Below, in pieces: positions 17,442 through 26,259 of a stretch of DNA of 64,000 nt. The stretch's first letter is position 1. The number at the start of each line of letters is the position of its first letter. The stretch comes from DSXF01 sp964387495 (GTDB lineage: Bacteria; Chloroflexota; Anaerolineae; Anaerolineales; Villigracilaceae), in contig CAYLXB010000001.1 in assembly GCA_964387495.1 (NCBI GenBank), positions 1 through 64,000 of the forward strand, given 5' to 3'. The notes beneath the pieces are model-generated. The model was given only the letters and a program-made list of their open reading frames with translations, was not told the DNA's origin and made no database searches. The translations under genes were made by a program, and so were the position numbers.

Positions 17442-18494
17442 CTACCAGATATCGCCGACTGTGAAACCATCCGGAAAAGGATCTTCGGCATCAAGCACGT
17501 AACTGCTAAAGCCAGTAATCCAAGCCTGGCCAGTGATGGTTGGAATTACAGCCTTGTACGATCCGACTCGTGTCTCGGAAAGCAGGCGTCCGGTGAAAAC
17601 CGTTCCCAGGATGCCCTCATGGCGAAAGTCCTGGTTGAGGGCAAGTTTGCCGCGGGCATGAAGGGTAGCCATACGAGCGCAGGTACCCGTACCGCAGGGA
17701 GAACGGTCAATAGCACCCGTCCAGGTGGATGGTTTATCCCAGTCCACTTCGCCGGTGGCGACAGTGACCACGTTGCGCATATGTGAATCGTCGACATGGG
17801 GTGGACCGGAGAGTTGCGAGATCGTCACGCCATTGAAGCCGGGGTTCTCGGGATGGACAACCGGCAACTGTTCCTGCGCAGCAGCCCTGATCATCTCGCT
17901 GATCCGTACAATGTCCGCGCCTTCGTCGGGAGTAAGCTGCAAGCCAAATTGTTCAGCCTGCGCGATAACGTAGAACATCCCGCCATATGCCACATCCACT
18001 ACCACCCGACCCAGGTGTGGGACTTCGATGGCAGCATCCAAATAAGCGGCAAAGGCAGGAACGTTTTGGAAAGTGACAGACCTGACTTTGCCATTGGCAC
18101 ACTCAGCACGCACACGGATAAGTCCGGCAGGGGCTTCCAATACCAGTTCAGTAACCGGCTCTTTCATCGCGACCATACCAGTTTCGAGCAGTACGGTGGC
18201 AACGCAGATGGTATTGGTGCCTGACATTCCCGGGTATTCGGTCTGCTCCATAATGACAAAGCCGGCGTCGGCTTCGGTGTAGGTGGGCGGGAGAATCAAG
18301 TTGCAGCATAGTACAGGATAGCCGCGCGGCTCACGCAGCATACGCAAGCGCAGGTGATCGGCATTTGTTTTTAAGTAAACCATCTTCTCATACATTGTGT
18401 TGCCGGGAACATCCAATACCCCGCCGACGATGACACGCCCTGGTTCTCCGCAAGCGTGGGCATCAACCGCCTGTATCATATGGGAAATCCGCAT
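17442..18494 (-). CDS. Proline racemase-family enzyme (hydroxyproline epimerase or dehydratase)
   Basis: The 350-residue protein has the family motifs VDAHACGEPGRVI, YPGMSGTNTICV and DRSPCGTGTCARMA. In proline racemase and most hydroxyproline 2-epimerases two cysteines act as the acid/base pair. Here the first is serine (S91 in GMSGTN) while the second (about C266, SPCGTGT) is kept. From memory, a Ser/Cys pair is found in hydroxyproline 2-epimerases, some with side dehydratase activity, whereas trans-3-hydroxyproline dehydratases have Cys/Thr. A classical proline racemase is unlikely. No other hydroxyproline catabolic gene is nearby, although the peptide transporter is close. Confidence 0.85.
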   Translation of the reverse strand: MRISHMIQAVDAHACGEPGRVIVGGVLDVPGNTMYEKMVYLKTNADHLRLRMLREPRGYPVLCCNLILPPTYTEADAGFVIMEQTEYPGMSGTNTICVATVLLETGMVAMKEPVTELVLEAPAGLIRVRAECANGKVRSVTFQNVPAFAAYLDAAIEVPHLGRVVVDVAYGGMFYVIAQAEQFGLQLTPDEGADIVRISEMIRAAAQEQLPVVHPENPGFNGVTISQLSGPPHVDDSHMRNVVTVATGEVDWDKPSTWTGAIDRSPCGTGTCARMATLHARGKLALNQDFRHEGILGTVFTGRLLSETRVGSYKAVIPTITGQAWITGFSSYVLDAEDPFPDGFTVGDIW

Positions 18495-18563
18495 AAGAGA
18501 CTCCTTATGAAAATTCTTACCTGATGAGCAATGAAGGTTTATTTCGCTTACTTCACAGCCATC

Positions 18564-18599
18564 AAAAAACCCGGTGTTTCAGTTTCATCACACCGGGTT
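18564..18599 (-). terminator. Terminator of the nuo operon
   Basis: On the minus strand AACCCGGTGT and ACACCGGGTT (18590-18599 and 18568-18577) form a perfect 10-bp stem with a 12-nt loop, followed by a T-tract (the A run at 18564-18569). It lies 21 bp after the nuoN stop codon. Confidence 0.85.
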
Positions 18600-18619
18600 C
18601 TCCGAACAAGGTATTCAGT

Positions 18620-20092
18620 TTAGAACAACTTCAAAACCGCATCCTTTGCCAGGATGAACAGCCATTGGGGTACAAGGCTGACTACCACAGTTGCCAGAGC
18701 AGCGCCCAGCGTGGTGAAACCCAGCCAGAACTCGCGTTCGGTATGCGGCTCGCCTTCACGCATGTACATGGTAACAACGACACGCAAATAGTAGTATGCG
18801 GAGATAAGCGAAGTGACAACGCCAATGATGGCCAACCAGACATAGCCGCCTTCCAGCACTGCACGGAACAAGTAGAACTTACCAACCAACCCAAGCGTAG
18901 GCGGCATACCGGTCAATGAAAGCATGAATATGGTCATCGCGGCAGCCAGAGCCGGATACTTGCGTCCCAGGCCGGCGTAGTCGGAGATTTCCAGGCCCTT
19001 CCCTTCAGCCTTTTCAAGGGCGATAACAACACCCCACGTACCGAAGTTGGTCAGGACATAGGCCACCAGGTAGAACAACCCGGCTGCAACCGAAAGGGGC
19101 ATGACAACGGGATTCCCAAAGGGGACGAAAGCCATCAGGATGTAGCCAGCGTGGGCAATGCTGGAATAAGCCAGCATACGCTTGATGTTCGTCTGCGAGA
19201 TGGCAATCAAGTTGCCGCCAAGCATGGTCAGGGCGGAGATTGCCCACAAGACGGGTGAAAGATCCGCCGACAAAGACGGAAATGCCATGGCGAAGACACG
19301 CAAGAGAGCGGCAAAGCCGGCAATTTTAGCACCCGCGGCCATGAAGGCCGTCACTGCAGTAGGCGCTCCTTGGTAGACATCGGGCGTCCACATATGGAAA
19401 GGCACAGCAGCGATTTTAAAACCAAGTCCCACCAGGATGAGGGCCGCACCAATTGCCAGGAGCAGACTGGGCGAACCAGCTGAAACGGAAGCAATAATCC
19501 CATTCAGGGAAGTAGTGCCAGTCGCGCCGTATGTCAGGGCGATTCCATACAGGATGAACCCGGTCGCAAAAGAGCCAAGCAGGAAATACTTGAGACCAGC
19601 TTCTTCCGAGTCCAGATTGGGACGGGCAAAAGCAGCCAGTACATAGAGCGGGATGGAGAGTAGTTCAAGTGCCAGGAAGACCACAATTAAGTCAGCCGCC
19701 TGGGCCATGAGCATCATGCCTGTAATGCTGAACAGGATCAGGGTATAGTACTCGCCACGCTCAATCTTCATACGGCGCAGGTAGCCATAGGCAAGGGCAA
19801 TCCCAAGCAGGCCGCTGACCAGCAAGAGAGCATGAACAAAGCGGGCAAAGCCGTCGGCTGCAATCATGCAGAAGGCAACCTTGGCAGGATCAGGGTTACA
19901 AAAGCCTGCCGAGCTACCTCCAGCAAAGATGAGCGTCAATGCGAGGGTCACCGCCAGGCCAAGAGCGGCCAGCAGTGCAGTGATACCCTTGCGTTTGATG
20001 AACAGATCCGCCAGCAACAGGACACATGCCCAGGCAACCAGGACAATAAGCGGCAGGATGGTAGAAAAGTCGGTTACGTTAAGTTGTGTCAT
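18620..20092 (-). CDS. nuoN: NADH-quinone oxidoreductase subunit N
   Basis: NuoN is one of three antiporter-like proton-pumping subunits in the membrane arm of complex I. The 490-residue protein has about 14 membrane helices and the proton-pathway segments around FLALELLSIPLYVLAAF (key Glu) and FKIAAVPFHMWTPDVYQGAPT (key Lys). I start at the ATG at 20092 (MTQLNVTDFST), which has GGAG upstream; the open frame to 20167 overlaps nuoM and is not needed. It is the last gene of the nuoA-N operon. Confidence 0.95.
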   Translation of the reverse strand: MTQLNVTDFSTILPLIVLVAWACVLLLADLFIKRKGITALLAALGLAVTLALTLIFAGGSSAGFCNPDPAKVAFCMIAADGFARFVHALLLVSGLLGIALAYGYLRRMKIERGEYYTLILFSITGMMLMAQAADLIVVFLALELLSIPLYVLAAFARPNLDSEEAGLKYFLLGSFATGFILYGIALTYGATGTTSLNGIIASVSAGSPSLLLAIGAALILVGLGFKIAAVPFHMWTPDVYQGAPTAVTAFMAAGAKIAGFAALLRVFAMAFPSLSADLSPVLWAISALTMLGGNLIAISQTNIKRMLAYSSIAHAGYILMAFVPFGNPVVMPLSVAAGLFYLVAYVLTNFGTWGVVIALEKAEGKGLEISDYAGLGRKYPALAAAMTIFMLSLTGMPPTLGLVGKFYLFRAVLEGGYVWLAIIGVVTSLISAYYYLRVVVTMYMREGEPHTEREFWLGFTTLGAALATVVVSLVPQWLFILAKDAVLKLF

Positions 20093-20132
20093 AACAACTC
20101 CACCGGCAGCAACGACGCAAGTCGTCGCCACA

Positions 20133-21644
20133 CTAAGGCAAGGGCAATCCGGCCAGCAGTTTGGCAACCGCAGGGGCCATCAAGTCAAAGAATGGCTTGG
20201 GGTACAGGCCAATCCAGAAGATGAAGATGAGCAGAGGCAGGACGGTGACAATCTCGCGCCAGTTCAGATCGCGCAGGGCATGGCCGTGCTTCTTGACATC
20301 CTCCACAATCGAGCCTTCAGGGCCCAGGAACATCTTCTGGAACATGTAGAGGATGTAGACGGCGGCCATGATGACACCCAGAGCCGAAAGGCCAGCGAAC
20401 CAGGGCGAATTGATAGCCTTGGAGCCAAAAGCGCCCAACAAGATGGTGAACTCGCCGACAAAACCATTCAGGCCGGGCAGACCCATCGAGGAGAGCGAGA
20501 CAATGAGCATGATGGTGCCAAAGATGGGTGTGATCTTCCACAACCCGCCATAGACCTTGATCTCGCGCGTGTGGGTCTGTTCGTAAATCATCCCGACCAG
20601 GAGGAACAAGGCACCGGTGCTCAGGCCGTGATTGATCATCTGAAGAATGGCGCCCTGGATGCCCTGAGCATTCAGGGCAAACAGGCCAAGCATGACGAAA
20701 CCGAGGTGGCTGACTGAGGAGTAGGCAACCAATTTCTTGACGTCGGACTGGGCGTAAGAAACGGCCGCACCATAGATAATCCCAATAGTAGCCAGCAGCG
20801 CCATGTAGGGGGCCGCTTTGACCGCTGCCTCAGGGAAGAGCGGCAGGTTGAAACGCAGGAAACCATACGTACCCATCTTCAGCAAGACGCCTGCCAGGAT
20901 GACCGAGCCGGCGGTTGGGGCTTCCACATGGGCATCCGGCAGCCAGGAATGCAGGGGCCACATGGGAACCTTGATGGCAAATGCCGCTGCAAATGCCAAG
21001 AAGAGCCACACCTGCAAGTTCTCTGCAATGCCGCCCTTGGCCACCAGTTCCGGCACCGAGAAAGAGCCTTGGTTGATGCCCAGCCACAAGATAGCCAGAA
21101 GCATCAGGATGGAACCGGCCATCGTGTACAGGAAGAATTTGATAGCGGCATAGATGCGACGCGGGCCGCCCCAGATACCGATCAGGAAGTACATCGGGAC
21201 AAGCGTAAATTCCCAGAAGATGTAGAACAAGAACAAATCCTGAGCCATGAAGACACCCAGCATGCCCACTTCAAGCAGGAGGAAGAAGAGCATGAAGTCC
21301 TTTACACGCTCCTGTACTGCTGTCCAAGTCGAGAGGATCGAGATGGGGGTCAGGAAGGTGGTCAACAGGACAAGCAGGACACTCAAACCATCCACTGCAA
21401 GGTGATACTGGATATTCCAACTGGCAACGGTGATCCAGGGATGGGGTGTGCCCAACTGCAGGTCCGGGTTGGAGGCGTCGAACAGGGAGAGCACCCAGAG
21501 TGAGATGCCAAAGACGACCAGGGAGGTGACCAGCGCCGTCCAGCGCAGCAGGTTCTTCTTCTCCGAGGGCAGCAGGAGCAAGACCAGCACGCCTACGAGG
21601 GGGAAGAAAGTTACCAGGGTCAGGGGTTCAGATAGAAAGTTCAT
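20133..21644 (-). CDS. nuoM: NADH-quinone oxidoreductase subunit M
   Basis: This 503-residue, roughly 14-helix antiporter-like subunit pumps protons in the distal membrane arm. The conserved FLFYIFWEFTLVPMYFLIG helix carries the key Glu, and AFAIKVPMWPLHSWLPDAHVEAPT carries the key Lys. AGAGG precedes its ATG. It follows nuoL by 12 bp. Confidence 0.96.
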   Translation of the reverse strand: MNFLSEPLTLVTFFPLVGVLVLLLLPSEKKNLLRWTALVTSLVVFGISLWVLSLFDASNPDLQLGTPHPWITVASWNIQYHLAVDGLSVLLVLLTTFLTPISILSTWTAVQERVKDFMLFFLLLEVGMLGVFMAQDLFLFYIFWEFTLVPMYFLIGIWGGPRRIYAAIKFFLYTMAGSILMLLAILWLGINQGSFSVPELVAKGGIAENLQVWLFLAFAAAFAIKVPMWPLHSWLPDAHVEAPTAGSVILAGVLLKMGTYGFLRFNLPLFPEAAVKAAPYMALLATIGIIYGAAVSYAQSDVKKLVAYSSVSHLGFVMLGLFALNAQGIQGAILQMINHGLSTGALFLLVGMIYEQTHTREIKVYGGLWKITPIFGTIMLIVSLSSMGLPGLNGFVGEFTILLGAFGSKAINSPWFAGLSALGVIMAAVYILYMFQKMFLGPEGSIVEDVKKHGHALRDLNWREIVTVLPLLIFIFWIGLYPKPFFDLMAPAVAKLLAGLPLP

Positions 21645-21656
21645 AGTCCGACCTCT

Positions 21657-23753
21657 TTATTTCAGGATTATTAAGTAGCCCAGGATGGTTACGACACCCA
21701 GCAGGACGGCCAGGGCGTAACTGCGGACAAAGCCATTCTGGATCGCACGCAAGCCGGAGGAGATACGCTTGGTGAGCTCCCCCATACCATTGAAGAAGGC
21801 ATCAATACCTTTCTGATCCAAATAGCTGTTAAGAACAATATTACTCAGCCAGTTGTAGGTGCCGGCAATGACTTTTTCATGAAACCAGTCATGCCAGAAG
21901 CGCCAGTCAACATAATCGGCAAGGAACCGCGAAGCCCACACATAAAAGCCAATCGGGAAGAACCCGTAGCCTTCATCCACGAACCATTTATTTTCCATGC
22001 CAGTGAAGATAAAACCAAGCGGCTTCTTGAGTGGGTCTGGCTGGCCGGCTTTGAGCGGGTTGCGCCCATAGAGCAGCCAGGAAAAGAAAATCGCGAGCAG
22101 AGCCAATGCAGTGGAAATCAAGGCCACACTCAAAACGAATTCACCAGCATGTACATTAAGCGTATGTTCCAGCCATTCGGTAAAGGTATGCAGGCCGGGC
22201 AGGTTAAGCGCCCCGCCGACCACCGAAAGAGCCGCCAGGACCATCAGCGGCGCCGTCATGATCAACGGACTCTCCTCCGCGTGGGCAGCGGCATCGTGAC
22301 GCGGCTTGCCAAAGAAGACCATCCAGATCTGGCGTCCCATGTAAAAGGCCGTAAAGAAAGCAGCGATGGTCAGCAACCAGTAAACTGCTGTGTAGCCCTC
22401 TTTGAAAGCATCTGCCAGGATTTCATCCTTCGACCAGAAACCTGCAAACGGGAAGATACCTGCCAGCGCCAGCGTGCCGATCATGTACAGCCAGAAGGTA
22501 ACCGGCATGGTTTTGCGCAGACCGCCCATGTTACGCATGTCGCCTGGATCAAAGACCTCTTCGTGATGGTCACCATGCCCGCCATGATGCGCCAGGTGGT
22601 GATGGCCTCGTTCAAGGCCAAGGATGACCGAACCGGCCGAGAGAAAGAGCAGGGCTTTGAAGAAAGCATGCGTCACCAGGTGGAACATGCCCGCCACAAA
22701 AGCACCCATTCCCACAGCAGCAACCATGAAACCCAATTGGCTGATGGTCGAGTAGGCCAGCACTTTCTTGATGTCATATTGGCCGACGGCAATCGTGGCG
22801 GCAAAGAGCGCCGTCACCGCGCCAACCATGGCAACAATGAACTGTGCCTGCGGCACCAGTGTATAGAGCGGTGCCGAACGGGTGACCAGGTACACGCCGG
22901 CGGTGACCATGGTGGCAGCATGGATCAGGGCCGAGACAGGGGTCGGGCCGGCCATGGCATCCGGAAGCCAGACATAGAGCGGAATCTGCGCCGACTTGCC
23001 CGCCACGCCGATGAGCATGAAAAGCGTGATGGCAACGATCAGGCCAGGACTTGCAGCAGCGATCTGAGGGGCTGCCTCAAAAACCTGGTCGAACTGCACA
23101 CTGCCAAAAGCCCAGAACATCAGGAAACCAGCAATCAGGAATCCAAAGTCGCCGATGCGGTTGGTGATAAATGCCTTCTTGGCGGCATTGGAATTGGCCC
23201 AGGAGGAGCGGCCAAGCGTATCCATGTCATACCAGAAGCCGATCAGAAGGAAGGAACATAGACCCACGCCTTCCCAGCCGACGAAAAGCATCAAGTACGA
23301 GTCGCCGCCCACCAGGATCATCATCATGGCGATGAACAGGTTGAGAAAGACAAAGAAACGGCGATATCGGCCCGGGTCGTTCTTGAAACGCACATCTTCG
23401 TGCATGTAGCCGATGGCATAGATGTGGATCAGCGTGCCGACACCCGAGACAACCAGCATCATGGTGGTCGAGAGCGAGTCGACCCGGAATGTCCAGTCGA
23501 GCTGGAGGCTGCCAATGTGGATCCACGGAGCAACAAACTGGTGCCCGCCGTGAGGATTCTGTACCACCGACCAGGCCAGCAGGACAGAAACAACAAACGA
23601 AGCTGCCGATGCCAGACTTGCCAGCCAGCCAATCGTTTTCTCAGAGAAACGCTTGCCCAGGAAAGCATTGATGAGCAAGCCAATGGCCGGGAAGTAGACG
23701 ATCCACGGCGCCAGGTAGAAAAAGCCAGCAGAGGTTGTTTCACTCAGGTGCAT
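21657..23753 (-). CDS. nuoL: NADH-quinone oxidoreductase subunit L
   Basis: This 698-residue protein is the most distal and largest pumping subunit. It has the antiporter core (FVGWEGVGLCSFLLIGFWY, KSAQIPLYVWLPDAMAGPTPVSALIHAATMV) and a C-terminal extension that contains the long lateral helix and anchoring helix. A His-rich loop (RGHHHLAHHGGHGDHHEE, around residue 380) is unusual and might bind metal ions. AAAGGG precedes the start codon. Confidence 0.96.
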   Translation of the reverse strand: MHLSETTSAGFFYLAPWIVYFPAIGLLINAFLGKRFSEKTIGWLASLASAASFVVSVLLAWSVVQNPHGGHQFVAPWIHIGSLQLDWTFRVDSLSTTMMLVVSGVGTLIHIYAIGYMHEDVRFKNDPGRYRRFFVFLNLFIAMMMILVGGDSYLMLFVGWEGVGLCSFLLIGFWYDMDTLGRSSWANSNAAKKAFITNRIGDFGFLIAGFLMFWAFGSVQFDQVFEAAPQIAAASPGLIVAITLFMLIGVAGKSAQIPLYVWLPDAMAGPTPVSALIHAATMVTAGVYLVTRSAPLYTLVPQAQFIVAMVGAVTALFAATIAVGQYDIKKVLAYSTISQLGFMVAAVGMGAFVAGMFHLVTHAFFKALLFLSAGSVILGLERGHHHLAHHGGHGDHHEEVFDPGDMRNMGGLRKTMPVTFWLYMIGTLALAGIFPFAGFWSKDEILADAFKEGYTAVYWLLTIAAFFTAFYMGRQIWMVFFGKPRHDAAAHAEESPLIMTAPLMVLAALSVVGGALNLPGLHTFTEWLEHTLNVHAGEFVLSVALISTALALLAIFFSWLLYGRNPLKAGQPDPLKKPLGFIFTGMENKWFVDEGYGFFPIGFYVWASRFLADYVDWRFWHDWFHEKVIAGTYNWLSNIVLNSYLDQKGIDAFFNGMGELTKRISSGLRAIQNGFVRSYALAVLLGVVTILGYLIILK

Positions 23754-23757
23754 AAGG

Positions 23758-24072
23758 TCACCCTTTCAGGCTGTTCATCTGGTCAACGTCGATGCTGTGC
23801 TTGGACCTGAAGATGGAAACAATCAGCGCCAGGCCGACCGCCACTTCTGCAGCCGCCACAGTCATGACGAAGAAGACAAAGATCTGCCCATCCAAGACGC
23901 CGTACATGCGGGCAAAAGACACCAAAGCCAGATTACCGGCATTGAGCATCAACTCGACAGACATAAAAATAATCAACGCATTGCGTCGGATCAACACTCC
24001 CAGCGCGCCGATACTGAACAGGACAGCAGACAGCCCAAGGTAAAAAGAAATTGGCAATGAACCAGCCGTCAT
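23758..24072 (-). CDS. nuoK: NADH-quinone oxidoreductase subunit K
   Basis: The 104-residue protein has three membrane helices and the conserved Glu in IFMSVELMLNAGNLALV, part of the chain of charged residues that couples quinone reduction to proton pumping. Its ATG overlaps the nuoJ stop codon (ATGA), which implies translational coupling. Confidence 0.96.
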   Translation of the reverse strand: MTAGSLPISFYLGLSAVLFSIGALGVLIRRNALIIFMSVELMLNAGNLALVSFARMYGVLDGQIFVFFVMTVAAAEVAVGLALIVSIFRSKHSIDVDQMNSLKG

Positions 24073-24584
24073 TCCTGCTCTCCTTTCTTCTTGAGGGTCA
24101 GCACAATCGCGCCTACCATTGCCACTAACAGCAGAATAGAGGTTACTTCGAAGGGCAGGAGGTATTGATTGAACAGCACCGTGCCGATATTGACCGGCGT
24201 GCCAAGGCTATCTGCATTCGGGATAGTGACTATACCCGGAGCCATGTTGCGGCCAAAGAGCAGAAAAGTGGCTTCAGCCGCCAGGATCAAGGCAAGGATA
24301 ACCGGGAAAATCAAGCCCCTGCGGGAAAACTCTGAAGAGATATGTTCGGCGCCCAGGAGCATGATGACGAACAGGAAGAGCACCATGATGGCCCCGGCAT
24401 AGACCGTTATCTGGGTCAGGGCGATGAAGGGGGCATCCAGCAGCAGGTAGAAGACCGCCACCGTGCCAAAATTCAGCACCAGGAAGAGGGCCGAGTAGAC
24501 CGCGTTGCGGCTCAATAACATGCCCAGGGCAGTTGCAACAGCAACCAGGGCAAGGATGAGGAAGAGGATTAAATCTACAGACAT
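24069..24584 (-). CDS. nuoJ: NADH-quinone oxidoreductase subunit J
   Basis: This 171-residue, five-helix membrane subunit has the conserved AVFYLLLDAPFIALTQITVYAGAIMVLFLFVIMLLG block, where helix 3 undergoes the pi-bulge transition in complex I. It sits between nuoI and nuoK in the normal order. Confidence 0.95.
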   Translation of the reverse strand: MSVDLILFLILALVAVATALGMLLSRNAVYSALFLVLNFGTVAVFYLLLDAPFIALTQITVYAGAIMVLFLFVIMLLGAEHISSEFSRRGLIFPVILALILAAEATFLLFGRNMAPGIVTIPNADSLGTPVNIGTVLFNQYLLPFEVTSILLLVAMVGAIVLTLKKKGEQE

Positions 24585-24593
24585 ATCACTCTC

Positions 24594-25115
24594 TCAATCT
24601 TGCGAGTCTTTCATCTCAGGCACCGAGCGGGTGAAAGTGCCCGGCGGGGTCTTCTGTGGGGTTGGCTGGCCGCCAGCGGGCACGGCTTCGATCAGCATTT
24701 CCTTTGGGTAGATGGCATCCCGCCGGCTGGAGAAAGACAATTCGTAATTATCACCCAGCACAACCGCTTCGGTTGGGCAGGCATCTTCACAGAAGCCGCA
24801 ATAGATGCAGCGCAGCATGTTGATCTCGTAGGTGCTGGCATACCGGTCACCGGGCGAGTAACGCTTTTCGTCTGTATTTTCCGAAGCTTCAACGAAAATG
24901 GCGTCTGCCGGGCAGGCCGCGGCACACAAAGCGCAACCGATGCACTTCTCCAGGCCGTTCTCGTAGCGTTTGAGTACGTGCCGGCCCCGGAAGCGTGGAT
25001 AGACTGGACGCTTCTCTTCAGGATATTGAACTGTGACCGGCTTTTCCCGAGTCAATATTCCGAATGTCGTCAGGAGGCCGCGTCCCAGTTCAAGCATTGA
25101 TTCAAATACGCGCAT
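24594..25115 (-). CDS. nuoI: NADH-quinone oxidoreductase subunit I (two [4Fe-4S] clusters)
   Basis: This 173-residue peripheral-arm protein carries two ferredoxin motifs, CIGCALCAAACPADAI and CIYCGFCEDACPTEAV, which hold clusters N6a and N6b on the path to the quinone. Its start overlaps the end of nuoH by 14 bp. Confidence 0.96.
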   Translation of the reverse strand: MRVFESMLELGRGLLTTFGILTREKPVTVQYPEEKRPVYPRFRGRHVLKRYENGLEKCIGCALCAAACPADAIFVEASENTDEKRYSPGDRYASTYEINMLRCIYCGFCEDACPTEAVVLGDNYELSFSSRRDAIYPKEMLIEAVPAGGQPTPQKTPPGTFTRSVPEMKDSQD

Positions 25116-26250
25116 ATTCTTTCCTCCTCAACACGCCATCCACCAGCGAGACCACAAAGAGCCCAACTACTAAGGAGACGATCGGGACAATCCAGATGAG
25201 GTATGGATTGATTTCCTGCGCCAACAGGATGCCAACTGCCGTGATGAAAACGACACCCAGTGCAAGCGGCAGGAGCACCTTCCAACCGAAGGCCATCAAG
25301 CGGTCATAGCGGATGCGCGGGAACGTAGCCCGGATCCAGATCATGATCCCCAATAGGACGATGACCTTGGCCATGAGGTAGAACGGCCCCAAAAACCAGA
25401 AGCGATCCACGCTAAAGATCGTGTCCTTAAGGAACCAAAACTCGCGATAGCCGCCGAAGAACAACGTGGCCATGATCATGGAGATGACAATCATCTTCTC
25501 GTACTCGGCCATGAAGAAGAGGGCGAACTTCATGCCCGAATATTCCGAGTGATAGCTGGATGAAAGTTCCTGCTCGGCATCCGGCATGTCGAACGGGGCA
25601 CGGCCAATCTCGGACAGGGTGGCCATGAAAAAGATGGCTGCACCCACCGGCTGGAGCAGCACAAACCAGCCCATATTGGCCTGCGCCTCAACGATATCCA
25701 CGATACGCATCGAACCGGCCAGCAGGATGGCGGCCACAAACGAAAGTCCAAGCGCCAATTCGTAACTGATCATCTGCGCAGAAGCGCGCAGACCGCCCAG
25801 AATGGCATACTTGTTGTTCGAGGACCAGCCTGCCAGCACGATGCCATACACAGCAATCGAGGCAATCGATGTGATATAGAGCACGCCCACATTGACATCT
25901 GCGACCGCCAGATTGATCGTACGGCCAAACATTTGCGCGGGCGGGCCCCAGGGGATGGTAGCCGCCAAAATCATGACCGGCACCACCGTCACAACCGGAG
26001 CCAAGAAGAACATAACCTTATCTGCCAGGGCAGGGGTAAATTCTTCCTTGAAGATTAACTTGACTGCATCGGCAATCGGCTGGAGCAGACCAAAGATACC
26101 GGCCCGGTTGGGACCGTAGCGCACCTGGATGCGCGCCAGCAGTTTGCGTTCATACCAGGTCAGGTATGCAAACCCGCCCAGCAGGAAGAAGATCAAAACC
26201 AGGGCTTTGATGGCCCATTCCAAAAGTAACGCCCAGTCCATTCGCGTCAC
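25102..26250 (-). CDS. nuoH: NADH-quinone oxidoreductase subunit H
   Basis: The 382-residue, eight-helix protein forms part of the quinone-binding chamber at the junction of the two arms. Conserved features include RVQVRYGPNRAGIFGLLQPIADAVKL (here RIQVRYGPNR) and the acidic loop EIGRAPFDMPDAEQEL. It lies between nuoG and nuoI. Confidence 0.96.
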   Translation of the reverse strand: MTRMDWALLLEWAIKALVLIFFLLGGFAYLTWYERKLLARIQVRYGPNRAGIFGLLQPIADAVKLIFKEEFTPALADKVMFFLAPVVTVVPVMILAATIPWGPPAQMFGRTINLAVADVNVGVLYITSIASIAVYGIVLAGWSSNNKYAILGGLRASAQMISYELALGLSFVAAILLAGSMRIVDIVEAQANMGWFVLLQPVGAAIFFMATLSEIGRAPFDMPDAEQELSSSYHSEYSGMKFALFFMAEYEKMIVISMIMATLFFGGYREFWFLKDTIFSVDRFWFLGPFYLMAKVIVLLGIMIWIRATFPRIRYDRLMAFGWKVLLPLALGVVFITAVGILLAQEINPYLIWIVPIVSLVVGLFVVSLVDGVLRRKEYARI

Positions 26251-26259
26251 CTCTCTCCG

